A stretch of 64,000 nt of DNA from positions 1,612,001-1,676,000 of the forward strand of contig NZ_AUKG01000002.1 in the NCBI RefSeq assembly GCF_000424625.1. Reading direction: 5' to 3'. The stretch is from Conexibacter woesei Iso977N (GTDB taxonomy: Bacteria; Actinomycetota; Thermoleophilia; Solirubrobacterales; Solirubrobacteraceae). Both the position numbers and the translations under genes were made by a program. This document shows, piece after piece, positions 41,888 through 51,982 of the stretch (position 1 is its first letter; each line of letters begins with the position of its first letter). The notes beneath the pieces were generated by a model that saw only the letters and a list, made by a program, of their open reading frames with translations, searched no databases and had not been told where the DNA came from.

Positions 41888-42388
41888 CTAGTCGCGCCCG
41901 TAGGCGCGGATGGCGTCGTAGGCGGTGTCGAGCTCGTAGCCCTTGCGGACGAGGAAGCCGAGGGCGCGGTTGCGGTCCTTCTCGGTCTCGGGCGGCGTCC
42001 GGAAGCGGTGGCGGAGCGTGGCGAGGGCGGCTTCGAACTGGGATGCGGGCTCGGAGCCGGACTCGGTCTCGCCGTGGAGGGCGGCGGAGATGAGCTCGGC
42101 CGCGACGCCGGCGGCCTGGAGCCTGCGCTCGATGCGCTCGTTGCCCCACTGGTCGAGCGTGCGACGGTCCTCGGTGAAGCGGCGGGCGAAGCGAGCGTCG
42201 TCGAGGTAGTCCTGGGCCTGGAGCTCGGCGACCGTCTGGTCGATCGTGTCGGGCTCGACGCGCTTGCTCTCCAGATGCCGCCGCACCTCGACGACCGTCC
42301 GGTCGCGAAAGCCGAGGTAGCGGTAGCTGAGATCCAGCGCGTGCTGCAGCCGCGCCTCGGGATCGATGGCCCGCTCGGCGGTCGTCAT
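41888..42388 (-). CDS. recX: regulatory protein RecX
   Basis: A 166-residue RecX. The ATG MTTAERAIDPEARLQHALDL is chosen because sequence upstream of it is non-homologous and overlaps the hairpin. Three-helix repeats are visible (YRYLGFRDRTVVEVRRHLE, DYLDDARFARRFTEDRR, GYELDTAYDAIRAYG). RecX binds the RecA filament and limits its activity. It lies 70 bp after recA, separated by a strong stem-loop that probably attenuates it relative to recA. Confidence 0.9.
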   Translation of the reverse strand: MTTAERAIDPEARLQHALDLSYRYLGFRDRTVVEVRRHLESKRVEPDTIDQTVAELQAQDYLDDARFARRFTEDRRTLDQWGNERIERRLQAAGVAAELISAALHGETESGSEPASQFEAALATLRHRFRTPPETEKDRNRALGFLVRKGYELDTAYDAIRAYGRD

Positions 42389-42399
42389 CGGTGCGAGGT

Positions 42400-42423
42400 G
42401 CGGCGGCCCGTGTGGGCCGCCGC
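42400..42423 (-). terminator. recA-recX intergenic stem-loop (attenuator)
   Basis: GCGGCGGCCC (42400-42409) and GGGCCGCCGC (42414-42423) form a perfect 10-bp stem with a 4-nt loop in the 70-bp gap between recA and recX. It is likely a partial terminator that lowers recX expression. Confidence 0.7.
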
Positions 42424-42458
42424 AGTCGCTGAGGTTGCGCCGGTGGGCACCGTCACCG

Positions 42459-43568
<1,110 letters not shown>

Positions 43569-43638
43569 GTGAAGTCTGTACCTCTCTCGGCAGCGGTTCT
43601 GGATGGCAGTGTGCAGTGACCATCGGACGGAACCGAAC

Positions 43639-43652
43639 CGTACGCACGTTCG
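43639..43652. promoter_or_regulatory. degenerate LexA box upstream of recA
   Basis: CGTACGCACGTTCG matches CGAAC-N4-GTTCG except for one base in the left arm. Its position, 71-84 bp before the recA ATG, suits promoter control. Confidence 0.5.
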
Positions 43653-43675
43653 TGTGGCGTTTCGGGCGCGAATTG

Positions 43676-44227
43676 TTACGACATCGCGGCGAGATCGCCG
43701 CGAGAGAGCGGCTCGTAGCGGGCTGGGCCGCCTCCGAGCCACGAGCGCATCAGGGTCACGCCGCGGACGTCGAGGTCGAGATCGGGCGTCGGCGGGAGCG
43801 CGCCGCCGGGCGCCGTCCAGCCGTGCCGGACCCGCGCGACCGTGAGGTGCGGGCGGAAGCGGCGGTGGTCGCGGGTGTGGCCCATGTCCTCCAGCTCGCG
43901 CCAGAGGTCGGCGTGGAGGTCGTCGAGGACGCCGTCGTCGTGGTGGACCTCGACGGTCAGGACGTGCGGCCTGCGCGGCGACAGCCAGAGCGCGCTGCCG
44001 GTCGACAGCCGCGGCGCGGGCCGGCCGGAGAAGGACTCGACGAGGTCCGAGAGCGGGCCGATCTCGTCGGGCGAGCGGTGGCCGAGGAAGGCGAGCGTGA
44101 GGTGGACGTTCTCCGCCGCGACGACGCGCATCCCGCGGTCCGGGCCGACCGCCTCGCGCGCCCACTGGACCAGGAGGCGGCGCTGTTCGTCGGCGAGCTC
44201 CAGGGCGATGAAGAGACGCGCGCTCAT
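43676..44227 (-). CDS. thpR: RNA 2',3'-cyclic phosphodiesterase
   Basis: A 183-residue 2H phosphoesterase. The two catalytic HxT motifs are HLTLAFLGH (His42) and [11 protein letters not shown] (about His126). It begins [13 protein letters not shown], typical of ThpR. It opens 2',3'-cyclic phosphate ends of RNA to 2'-phosphates and was formerly called 2'-5' RNA ligase. It sits between cinA and recA on the same strand, 58 bp after cinA. The biological substrate is uncertain, as for the whole family. Confidence 0.92.
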   Translation of the reverse strand: MSARLFIALELADEQRRLLVQWAREAVGPDRGMRVVAAENVHLTLAFLGHRSPDEIGPLSDLVESFSGRPAPRLSTGSALWLSPRRPHVLTVEVHHDDGVLDDLHADLWRELEDMGHTRDHRRFRPHLTVARVRHGWTAPGGALPPTPDLDLDVRGVTLMRSWLGGGPARYEPLSRGDLAAMS

Positions 44228-44285
44228 CGTCGCCCGGAGGGTACGCCGCGGCGCGGGGCGGCGCGTGAGGCGGGGCGCTGCCGCG

Positions 44286-45578
44286 CTAGGCGGCGTCGCC
44301 GACCAGGGTGCGGCGGATGAGGTGCATGGCGACGGTGGTCGAGCGGTCGCGGATGTCGAAGCGGGAACCGGGCAGCAGCAGGCGGCGCGTGATCTGGGGA
44401 CCGGCCTCGGTGGCGACGGAGAAGCAGACGGTGCCGACGGGCTTGTCGTCGGTGCCGCCGCCCGGGCCGGCGATGCCGGTGATGCCGACGCCGACCGAGG
44501 CGCCGAGGGCCTTCACCGCGCCGACGGCAAGCGCTTCGGCGACCTCGTTCGACACGGCGCCGTGCTGGGCGATGAGGTCCGGAGAGACGCCCGCCAGCGC
44601 GGTCTTCGCCTCGTTGGAGTAGACGACCAGGCCGCCGAGGACGTAGGCCGAGGAGCCGGCCAGGTCGGTCAGGCGGCCGGCCAGGAGCCCGCCGGTGCAG
44701 GACTCGGCGGTGGCGATCGTGCGCCTCGACGACGTCAGGAGCTCTGCCACCTGCTGGTCGACGGAGGCGCCGTCGGTCGAGAACAGCTCGCGCGGATGGC
44801 GGTCGGCGATCAGCGCGGCGAAGGCGTCGTAGACCGGCTGCTGGGGCGGCTCGAAGCGGGTCACGACCTCGACCTCGCCGCGGCGCAGGCAGGTGGTGAT
44901 CTCCAGCGCGTCGAGGTCGATGCCGGCCTCGCGGGCCTTCAGCATGGTGTTGGCGATCTCCGACTCCGGGATCCCGAAGAGGCGGAGCATGTCCTGGCGG
45001 TACTCGACGGCCCCCGCGATCGCTGCCCGGAACGGCTCGGTCTCGACGGCCACCGACCACATCGGCTGCAGCTCGCGCGGCGGGCCGGGCAGGACGACGA
45101 TCGTCGGCCCGGACGTCCCGGCGGCCGGAGGCACGACCAACCCCGGCGCGGTGCCCACAGGCTCCAGCACCGTCGCGCCCTCGGGCACCATCGCCTGCTT
45201 CTCGTTCGAGCGCCGGATCGCGTCCTGGTCCAGGTCGGGCCAGCGCGCCATCAGCCGCTCCAGGATCGCCCAGATGCGGCCTTCCAACTCCACGTCCAAA
45301 GACGACTCACGGCCCTGGAACTCCCCCACCACCGCGGCGGTCAGGTCGTCCTCGGTCGGCCCCAGGCCACCGCTCGTGATGATCAGGTCCATCCCCGCCG
45401 ACGCGAGCCACGAGAGCGCGTCCATCAGATCCGCAGGCCGGTCCCCCACCACGATGTTGTGGGCGATGTCCACGCCCAGCTCGCGCAGCCGCTCCGCCAG
45501 CCACGGCCCGTTGCGGTCCGTGACGCGGCCCGTCAGGACCTCGGTCCCCGTCACCACGATGCCGGCACGTGCGCTCAT
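44286..45578 (-). CDS. cinA: CinA-family protein (ADP-ribose pyrophosphatase/NMN deamidase)
   Basis: A 430-residue two-domain CinA. The N-terminal molybdopterin-binding-like domain has [38 protein letters not shown] and LPGPPREL. The C-terminal domain has [21 protein letters not shown] and [14 protein letters not shown], the deamidase half that turns NMN into nicotinate mononucleotide. Together they recycle pyridine nucleotides; the old competence label is historical. The ATG overlaps the stop of the RodZ-like gene. cinA next to recA and recX is a common bacterial arrangement. Confidence 0.94.
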   Translation of the reverse strand: MSARAGIVVTGTEVLTGRVTDRNGPWLAERLRELGVDIAHNIVVGDRPADLMDALSWLASAGMDLIITSGGLGPTEDDLTAAVVGEFQGRESSLDVELEGRIWAILERLMARWPDLDQDAIRRSNEKQAMVPEGATVLEPVGTAPGLVVPPAAGTSGPTIVVLPGPPRELQPMWSVAVETEPFRAAIAGAVEYRQDMLRLFGIPESEIANTMLKAREAGIDLDALEITTCLRRGEVEVVTRFEPPQQPVYDAFAALIADRHPRELFSTDGASVDQQVAELLTSSRRTIATAESCTGGLLAGRLTDLAGSSAYVLGGLVVYSNEAKTALAGVSPDLIAQHGAVSNEVAEALAVGAVKALGASVGVGITGIAGPGGGTDDKPVGTVCFSVATEAGPQITRRLLLPGSRFDIRDRSTTVAMHLIRRTLVGDAA

Positions 45579-46429
45579 GAGCAGTCAGGGACCTTCCTCA
45601 CATCGACCCGCTTGACCGTCCCCTTGGTGATCGTGAACGCGATCGGCGACGCGTCCGGGACGTCGTGGTTCCTGCCGTTGACGCGCAGCCGCGCGTTGCC
45701 GTTGCCCAGCCGGAGCCGGAACGAGCGTGACCGGTAGACCGGCGTCGTCACGCCCTGGTTCAGCGTCGCGCCGTTGATCCGGCGGTTGCCGCCCGCGTCG
45801 ACCAGGCACGCGAACACCTGCCCGCTCGTCGCGGTGATCGCGACGGTCGCCAGCGAGGACACCGCGACGCCGTTCCTGGTGGTCCTGGTCCTCCTCGACG
45901 TCGAGGACGACCTCCTCCTCGAGGTCCTCGTCCTCGGGACCGCCGTCGTCGTGGTCTGCCCGACCGTCGCGCCCGACGTCCCGGAGTCGCCGTTGTCGTC
46001 GCTCCTGTTCAGCTTCCCCAGCCCGTACAGCGCGCCGACCAGCAGCACGATGATCACGCCGACGATGAGCCCGACCGGGATCCCGCGCGGCTGTCGCGGC
46101 CCACCGCGACCGCCGCCACGCCCGCCACGCCCGCCACGCCCGCTGCCACCGCCGCGCCGCGGCGCGCCGATCGGCATCAGGTCGTGGTCGCTCGGCCGCT
46201 CGTGCCGGAGCTTGTACTCCTCCAGCAGCAGCTTGGCGTCCAGCCCCAGCGCCTCGGCGTAGGTGCGCAGGAACGACCGGACGTATGCCGGCCCGGGCAG
46301 CAGCCCCCACTCCTCGTTCTCCAACGCGCGCAGGTACTTCGCACGGATCTTCGTCTCGGCTTCGATCTCCGAGATGTCGATGCGTGCGCGCATGCGCGCT
46401 TCGCGGAGTGTTGCCCCGATCTCCGGCAT
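45575..46429 (-). CDS. RodZ-like HTH membrane protein with DUF4115
   Basis: A 284-residue protein. Residues 1-80 form the RodZ-type HTH ([55 protein letters not shown]). A Gly/Arg-rich linker ([18 protein letters not shown]) leads to one membrane helix at about 117-137, then a Thr/Ser/Arg-rich stretch and a C-terminal DUF4115 beta domain. RodZ couples MreB to wall synthesis; in actinobacteria lacking MreB the role is open. It is coupled to cinA downstream and lies 27 bp after ftsK. Confidence 0.88.
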   Translation of the reverse strand: MPEIGATLREARMRARIDISEIEAETKIRAKYLRALENEEWGLLPGPAYVRSFLRTYAEALGLDAKLLLEEYKLRHERPSDHDLMPIGAPRRGGGSGRGGRGGRGGGRGGPRQPRGIPVGLIVGVIIVLLVGALYGLGKLNRSDDNGDSGTSGATVGQTTTTAVPRTRTSRRRSSSTSRRTRTTRNGVAVSSLATVAITATSGQVFACLVDAGGNRRINGATLNQGVTTPVYRSRSFRLRLGNGNARLRVNGRNHDVPDASPIAFTITKGTVKRVDVRKVPDCS

Positions 46430-46456
46430 CTGCTCGCGCCGCAGTCTATGGAGCGA

Positions 46457-49195
46457 TCACGCGATGTCGTCGGGACCCGGCTCGGCGTCGCCGATGGGCG
46501 GCGCCGAAGCGGTCGGCTCCGGGGCCACCGGAGCGTCGGGCGTGGGCGCGATGTCGCCCTTCTCGGTCAGCGCGGCGAGCACGCGCGGAAGGTCCTGCCC
46601 GGTGATCAGCACCTGGCGCGGCTTGGAGCCCTCGTAGCCCGAGATCACGTTGCGCCGCTCCAGCATGTCCATCATCCGCCCGGCGCGCGTGTAGCCCAGC
46701 CGCATCCGCCGCTGCAGCATCGACGTCGACGCCGTGCCCATCTCGACGACCAGCTCGATCGCCTCGGCCAGCAACGGATCCTCGTCCGGGTCCTCGCCGT
46801 CGCGCGCGTCCTTCTCGGCGGCGGCGCCCTCGGCCTCGACCTCCTCCAGGAGGTCCGCCCGCAGCTCCGGCTCGCCCTGGCGTGCCCAGAACTCGGTGAT
46901 CTGCGCGATCTGCGCCTCGTCGATGAACGCGCCCTGGATGCGCTGCAGCTTCGACGACCCGACCGGCGAGAACAACATGTCGCCCATGCCCAGCAGCGAC
47001 TCGGCGCCGTTCTGGTCGAGGATGACGCGCGAGTCGGTCTGCGAGGACACCGCGAACGCGATCCGCGACGGCACGTTGGCCTTGATCATGCCCGTGATGA
47101 CGTCCACGCGCGGCGACTGCGTCGCGAGCACGAGGTGGATGCCCACCGCTCGCGCCTTCTGAGCGATCCGGATGATCGAGTCCTCGACGTCGCCCGGCGC
47201 GACCATCATCAGGTCAGCGAGCTCGTCGATCACGCACAGGATGTACGGGAGGCGCTTCTCGCCCTCCTCCTCGCGCACCTTGTTGAGCTCGTTCAGCGAG
47301 CGCGTGCGCTTCATCGCCATGATCCCGTAGCGCCACTCCATCTCGCGCACCAGGTTCTGCAGCGCGTTGGCCGCCTGGCGCGGGGACGTGATCACCGGCG
47401 TCAGCAGGTGCGGCACGTCCTCGTAGTGGTTGAGCTCGACCTGCTTGGGGTCGACCAGGACCAGCCGCGCCTCGTCCGGCGTGGCGTTGAGCAAGATGGA
47501 GGACAACATCCCGTTGATGCACGCCGACTTGCCGGCGCCGGTCGTGCCGGCGACCAGGATGTGCGGCATCTTCGCGAGGTCCGCGCCGATCGCCTTGCCG
47601 CTGACGTCCTTGCCCAGCCAGACCGTGAGCGGCGAGTAGCCCTCGGGCCGCGGCCGGAAGACGTCGCCGAGGTGGACCGTGCGGCGGTCGCGGTTCGGGA
47701 CCTCGATGCCGACCGCCTGCTTGCCCGGGATCGGCGCCAGGATCCGGATCTCGGTCGCGGCCAACGCGTAGGCCAGGTCGTCCTTGAGCTGGGCGACCTT
47801 CGACATCTTCACGCCCGGCGCCAGCCGCAGCTCGTAGCGCGTGATGTGCGGGCCGGACACCGTGCCGACGACGCGCGACTCGACGTTGAAGTGGCTGAGC
47901 GCCTCGACCAGCGACGCCGCGACCTTCTCGTTCTGCGACGTGTCCGGGCGCACCTGCTCGCTCGTGGAGCGCTTGAGCACCCGCGCGTCCGGGACGATGT
48001 AGTCGATCTCGACGTCCTCGCCCTCGGCCTCACCACGCGCGGCCGGAAGCTCCAGCTGGGTCGGCTCGCCGGGCGGCAGCGCGCCCTCGTCCTCGAAGTT
48101 CTGCTCGATCTCCGGCAGGTCGTCGGTCGCCATGACCGCGTCGGCGACCTCGGCGTCCATCGCGTCCTCGGCCGCCGACTGCGGCGCGGCGAGGTCGGCG
48201 TCGTCGTCGAGCGATGGGACCGCGGGCTCCGGCGCGTCGTCCCTCTTCCTCTTGCCGCGCGCGCGGGTGACCCTGGGCTCGGCGTCGATCGGCGCCGGGG
48301 CGTCGTCCTCGTCACCGAAGAGATCCGGGTAGCGCTCGACGCCATCGAGCGATGGCGCCTCGACGTGCGTGGACTTGACGACCACGTCGCCGTCGGGTTC
48401 CGGGACCTGGACGCGCGGGCGCCTCGTCGTCGCGCCGCTCCTGGTCCTAGTCGCCTTCGGCTCCGGCTCGCGCTCCTCGCGCGGCGGGCGCGCGGTCCGG
48501 ATCGCGCGCGTCGACTCGGCCACGGTCCCGCCCGTGGCCTTCAGGATCCCCGCCAGCGACGCGCCCGTGAGCAGCAGCAGCCCCGCCAGGAACAGGAACA
48601 GCGCCAGGATGTGGGTCCCGATCGACCCGATCAGGTGGTGCGACGCGTAGAACAGCGACTCGCCCAGGTAGCCGCCGCGGTCGCGCATGAAGTCGTGGTT
48701 CCAGTAGCCGTCGCGGACCGTGCTCGGCCCGAGGCCGAGCGTCCCCGCGGCGAACATCAGCGCCAGCGCGAGCGTGAAGCAGATCCCGCCGGTCCGGAAC
48801 GGCCGCACCGACGGCAGCACCGGCCCGAGCACCGTCACGACGCCCGCGAAGATGATCCCCAGCGGCGCGATGTAGCGCAGGTCGCCGACCAGCAGCGCCA
48901 GCGCGTTGACGACGCCGTCGCCCGCCTGGCCGCCGTCCCATCCGAGGTAGAGCGGGAACGACAGGAACACGCCGACCGCGATCAGCGCCAGCCCCATCAG
49001 GTCCAGATGGCGCTGCTCGATGACCGGGACGCGCGGCGCCCAGGTCGCCGACGAGCGCTTGGCGCGCGTCCGCGTGCCGCCCGCGCTGCCGCGGGCCGCC
49101 GGCCTGCGCTTGCGCGCCGCCGCGGCGGAGGTCGTGGTCTTCGACTTCGGGGCAGGCTTGCGCTTGCGCGGAGGTGAGGTGCGGGCGGTGGGCAT
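46457..49195 (-). CDS. ftsK: DNA translocase FtsK/SpoIIIE
   Basis: A 912-residue protein. The N-terminal 70 residues are basic, followed by about four membrane helices to residue 215 and a charged linker of about 170 residues. The motor domain has Walker A VAGTTGAGKSACINGML (about 546-562), Walker B LPYILCVIDELADLMMV and SPRVDVITGMIKANVPSRIAF. A gamma winged helix that reads KOPS-like sites is at the end (STSMLQRRMRLGYTRAGRMMDMLERRNVISG). It pumps chromosomal DNA through the closing septum and aids dimer resolution. The linker is acidic and poorly conserved, as is usual. Confidence 0.95.
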   Translation of the reverse strand: MPTARTSPPRKRKPAPKSKTTTSAAAARKRRPAARGSAGGTRTRAKRSSATWAPRVPVIEQRHLDLMGLALIAVGVFLSFPLYLGWDGGQAGDGVVNALALLVGDLRYIAPLGIIFAGVVTVLGPVLPSVRPFRTGGICFTLALALMFAAGTLGLGPSTVRDGYWNHDFMRDRGGYLGESLFYASHHLIGSIGTHILALFLFLAGLLLLTGASLAGILKATGGTVAESTRAIRTARPPREEREPEPKATRTRSGATTRRPRVQVPEPDGDVVVKSTHVEAPSLDGVERYPDLFGDEDDAPAPIDAEPRVTRARGKRKRDDAPEPAVPSLDDDADLAAPQSAAEDAMDAEVADAVMATDDLPEIEQNFEDEGALPPGEPTQLELPAARGEAEGEDVEIDYIVPDARVLKRSTSEQVRPDTSQNEKVAASLVEALSHFNVESRVVGTVSGPHITRYELRLAPGVKMSKVAQLKDDLAYALAATEIRILAPIPGKQAVGIEVPNRDRRTVHLGDVFRPRPEGYSPLTVWLGKDVSGKAIGADLAKMPHILVAGTTGAGKSACINGMLSSILLNATPDEARLVLVDPKQVELNHYEDVPHLLTPVITSPRQAANALQNLVREMEWRYGIMAMKRTRSLNELNKVREEEGEKRLPYILCVIDELADLMMVAPGDVEDSIIRIAQKARAVGIHLVLATQSPRVDVITGMIKANVPSRIAFAVSSQTDSRVILDQNGAESLLGMGDMLFSPVGSSKLQRIQGAFIDEAQIAQITEFWARQGEPELRADLLEEVEAEGAAAEKDARDGEDPDEDPLLAEAIELVVEMGTASTSMLQRRMRLGYTRAGRMMDMLERRNVISGYEGSKPRQVLITGQDLPRVLAALTEKGDIAPTPDAPVAPEPTASAPPIGDAEPGPDDIA

Positions 49196-49252
49196 AACTC
49201 GGATCCCAACCTTCGACGCGCCGTCGCGCGTCCCTCCCGCGAACGTCGTCGC

Positions 49253-51187
49253 TTACGCGTGCGCGCGCGTCACGGCAGCGGCGGGCGCCTCCGCGTCCGG
49301 GCGCAGCATGGCGCGGATCGCCTCTGCGGGCATCGGCCGCGCGAAGTGCCAGCCCTGGGCGTTGGAGCAGCCCATCGCGCTCAGCGCCTCGGCCTGCTCG
49401 GCGGTCTCGACGCCCTCGGCGATGCAGTCCAGGCCCAAACCCTCGGCCAGCCGCACGACCGCCGAGATGATCGCCGCGTCCTCGCGGTCCTCCGCGAGCC
49501 CGTCGACGAACGACTTGTCGATCTTCAGCACGTCGACCGGCAGCAGCTGGCGCAGGTGGCGCAGCGACGCGTGGCCGACGCCGAAGTCGTCGACCGCCAG
49601 CAGGACGCCCAGCTCCCGCAGCCGCGCGAGCATCGCGTGCGCGGCCTCGACGTCGGCCAGCAGCGCGGTCTCGGTGACCTCGAGGCAGAGCCGGTGCGCG
49701 TCCAGCCCGGACCTGGCGAGCGCGTCGCGGACGATGTCGGCGAACTCCGGCGTCGACAGCTGACGGGGCGAGACGTTGACGGCGATCTCGAGGTCGTCGC
49801 GGCCCCAGGCGACCGCCTCGGCGCACGCGGTCCGCACGACCCACGCGCCGATCTCCTCGATCACGCCGAGGCGCTCGGCCATCGGGATGAACTCGGCCGG
49901 CGAGACCGCGCCGAGGTCGGGGTGCTGCCAGCGGATCAGCGCCTCGGCGCCGGTGATCAGGCCGTCCGGCAGGCGGACCTGCGGCTGGTAGTGCAGCGTC
50001 AGCTCGTCGTGGGCCAGCGCCTCGCGCAGCCCGGACTCCAGCGCCAGGCGGCGGATCGCGTCGGCGCGCAGGGAGTCGTCGAAGGTGTCGCAGCGCGCCT
50101 TGCCGTTGGCCTTCGCGCGGTACATCGCGGCGTCGGCGTCCTGCAGGAGCTGGTCGGCGTCGCCATAGCCGTCGCCACCGATCGCCAGCCCCACCGACGC
50201 GGTGACGAAGCGCGACTCGCCGTCGAGGTCGATCGGCGGCACGAGCGCCGCTGCCAGCCGCTCCGCGACGCGGCGCGCGTCTGCTTCGTCGATGACGTCG
50301 GCGACCAGGACCGTGAACTCGTCGCCGCCGAAGCGGGCGACCACGTCCTGCGGGCGCAGCGCTTCGGTCAGCCGCTGCGCGACCGCCTCCAGGAGCCGGT
50401 CCCCCGCGCCGTGGCCGAGCGAGTCGTTGACGAGCTTGAAGTCGTCGATGTCGACGAACATGACCGCGACGCGGCCCTGCGCGTGGGCGTCGTCGCGGCG
50501 CCGGTCCAGCGCGCGCTCGACCTGGCCGACGAACGCCGGGCGGTTGGGCAGACCGGTCAGCGGGTCGTGCGTCGCACGGTGGGCGAGCGCCCTGCGCGCG
50601 GCGGTCTGGCCGATCCGGGCCTTCTCGTTCGAGCGCCAGGACACGATGTTGACGATCGCCAGCGCGCCGATGAAGCCGGCGTGGATCCCGGCCCAGCGCC
50701 ACGGGTGGGCCTGCGCGCTGGGGTTGTCGCCGAAGACCGACCTCGGGTCGATCGCGCCCATGACCCCGTGGTGGACCAGCACGTAGGCGATCGCCAGGCC
50801 CCACGGGACCCAGTCCTCGTAGAGCGACAGCAGCGCGACGACGACGAAGAAGTGGAAGTGCGCCTCGGTGACGCCGCCCCAGAGGTGGGTGAAGATCGCC
50901 GAGCACGTGACGAGCCCGAGCGCGCCGATCGACGCGCGGCCGCGGCGGTTGAAGCGGCGCGACATCGCCGCGATCGCGCACACGAGGATCGGCGACGTGT
51001 CGAGCAGCCCGTGGTACCACGGGTAGCCGCGCGCGATCGCGAACAGCGGCAGGCCGAGGACGTGGATCCACAGCAGGATGACGACCGTCCGGTGCCGCGT
51101 CTCGAACGCGGCAGCCGGAAGCGTGCCGCCCGTGGGCAGCCAATCGCGCGTCCGGCCCGTGCCGCGGCCGTCCGGTGGAACCAGCAC
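49253..51187 (-). CDS. membrane GGDEF/EAL bifunctional cyclic-di-GMP protein
   Basis: A 644-residue protein. Residues 32-185 form a membrane sensor of about five helices rich in histidine (THLWGGVTEAHFHFF, VLVHHGVMG). The GGDEF domain carries an intact RFGGDEF (residues 285-291), and the EAL domain an intact GAEALIRW (413-420) and the DDFGVGHASLR loop. Both synthesis and hydrolysis of c-di-GMP are possible. No RxxD inhibitory site is obvious. The start is GTG. It is divergent from a two-component system over a 105-bp region, which may link the two. Confidence 0.92.
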   Translation of the reverse strand: MLVPPDGRGTGRTRDWLPTGGTLPAAAFETRHRTVVILLWIHVLGLPLFAIARGYPWYHGLLDTSPILVCAIAAMSRRFNRRGRASIGALGLVTCSAIFTHLWGGVTEAHFHFFVVVALLSLYEDWVPWGLAIAYVLVHHGVMGAIDPRSVFGDNPSAQAHPWRWAGIHAGFIGALAIVNIVSWRSNEKARIGQTAARRALAHRATHDPLTGLPNRPAFVGQVERALDRRRDDAHAQGRVAVMFVDIDDFKLVNDSLGHGAGDRLLEAVAQRLTEALRPQDVVARFGGDEFTVLVADVIDEADARRVAERLAAALVPPIDLDGESRFVTASVGLAIGGDGYGDADQLLQDADAAMYRAKANGKARCDTFDDSLRADAIRRLALESGLREALAHDELTLHYQPQVRLPDGLITGAEALIRWQHPDLGAVSPAEFIPMAERLGVIEEIGAWVVRTACAEAVAWGRDDLEIAVNVSPRQLSTPEFADIVRDALARSGLDAHRLCLEVTETALLADVEAAHAMLARLRELGVLLAVDDFGVGHASLRHLRQLLPVDVLKIDKSFVDGLAEDREDAAIISAVVRLAEGLGLDCIAEGVETAEQAEALSAMGCSNAQGWHFARPMPAEAIRAMLRPDAEAPAAAVTRAHA

Positions 51188-51265
51188 ACCCTTTCCATCG
51201 GCCGCACTGAAAGGAACTTCACCGTGCCGGTTGGCGGGGGCGCGCCAGGCTCATGTTGAGCTGGG

Positions 51266-51286
51266 GTTGATCAACGCCCTTACCAT
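51266..51286 (+). promoter_or_regulatory. promoter/operator of the two-component operon
   Basis: GTTGATCAAC (51266-51275) is a perfect 10-bp palindrome, directly followed by a TACCAT -10 (51281-51286) that ends 6 nt before the GTG at 51293. A TTGAGC at 51256-51261 could be the -35 (19-bp spacer). The mRNA would be leaderless, and the palindrome sits where a repressor would block the promoter. Confidence 0.45.
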
Positions 51287-51292
51287 GTTCTT

Positions 51293-51982
51293 GTGATCGA
51301 CGGCCACGAGCGGCAAGCACGCGTCCTGATCGTGGAGGACGACGACGACATCGCCCAGGTCCTGCAGCGCTCGCTGCGGCTGGAGGGCTACGAGACGCGC
51401 ATCGCCGCCGACGGCGAGGCGGCGCTCGGCGCTGCCAACGACTTCGTCCCGGATCTCGTCGTCCTCGACCTCGGGCTCCCCAAGCTTGACGGCATGGAGG
51501 TCGCCAAGCGCCTGCGCTCGGCCGACGACGTCCCGATCCTGATGCTGACCGCGCGCGACGCGCTGGAGTCGCGCGTCGAGGGCCTGGACGCCGGCGCCGA
51601 CGACTACCTCGTCAAGCCGTTCGAGCGCCAGGAGCTGCTCGCCCGGTTGCGCGCGCTGCTGCGCCGCCGGCCGCCACGCGGGAGCGCCTCGCTGGTCGTC
51701 GCCGACCTGTCGCTGAACCCGGACACGCACGAGGTCCGCCGCGGCGACCGCGTCGTCGAGCTGACCCAGCGCGAGTTCGAGCTGCTGGAGTACCTGATGC
51801 GCAACGAGCGGATCGTCGTCCCGCGCCAGCGGCTGCTGGAGGACGTCTGGGGCTACGACCCGTTCGCGACGACGAACACGATCGAGGTGTTCGTGTCGAA
51901 CCTGCGGCGCAAGCTCGAGGGCGGCGGTGAGCCGCGCCTTCTCCATACGATCCGCGGCGCGGGCTACGTCCTCCGGGCATGA
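51293..51982 (+). CDS. OmpR-family response regulator
   Basis: A 229-residue regulator from a GTG start. The receiver domain has the acidic pocket (IVEDDDD), phospho-acceptor Asp59 (VVLDLGLP), Thr in MLTARD and Lys in YLVKPF. The C-terminal winged helix contains LTQREFELLEYLMRN and TIEVFVSNLRRKLE with GAGYVLRA at the end. It binds DNA when phosphorylated by the histidine kinase, whose ATG overlaps its stop. The organisation resembles MprAB/TcrA-type actinobacterial envelope stress systems; the signal is unknown. Confidence 0.93.
   Translation: MIDGHERQARVLIVEDDDDIAQVLQRSLRLEGYETRIAADGEAALGAANDFVPDLVVLDLGLPKLDGMEVAKRLRSADDVPILMLTARDALESRVEGLDAGADDYLVKPFERQELLARLRALLRRRPPRGSASLVVADLSLNPDTHEVRRGDRVVELTQREFELLEYLMRNERIVVPRQRLLEDVWGYDPFATTNTIEVFVSNLRRKLEGGGEPRLLHTIRGAGYVLRA

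Noticed and set aside
45893-45906. A 14-bp palindrome CCTCGACGTCGAGG inside the RodZ-like gene
   Set aside because: It lies in the low-complexity Thr/Ser/Arg linker where repeated codons create symmetry. No reason to call it an operator.
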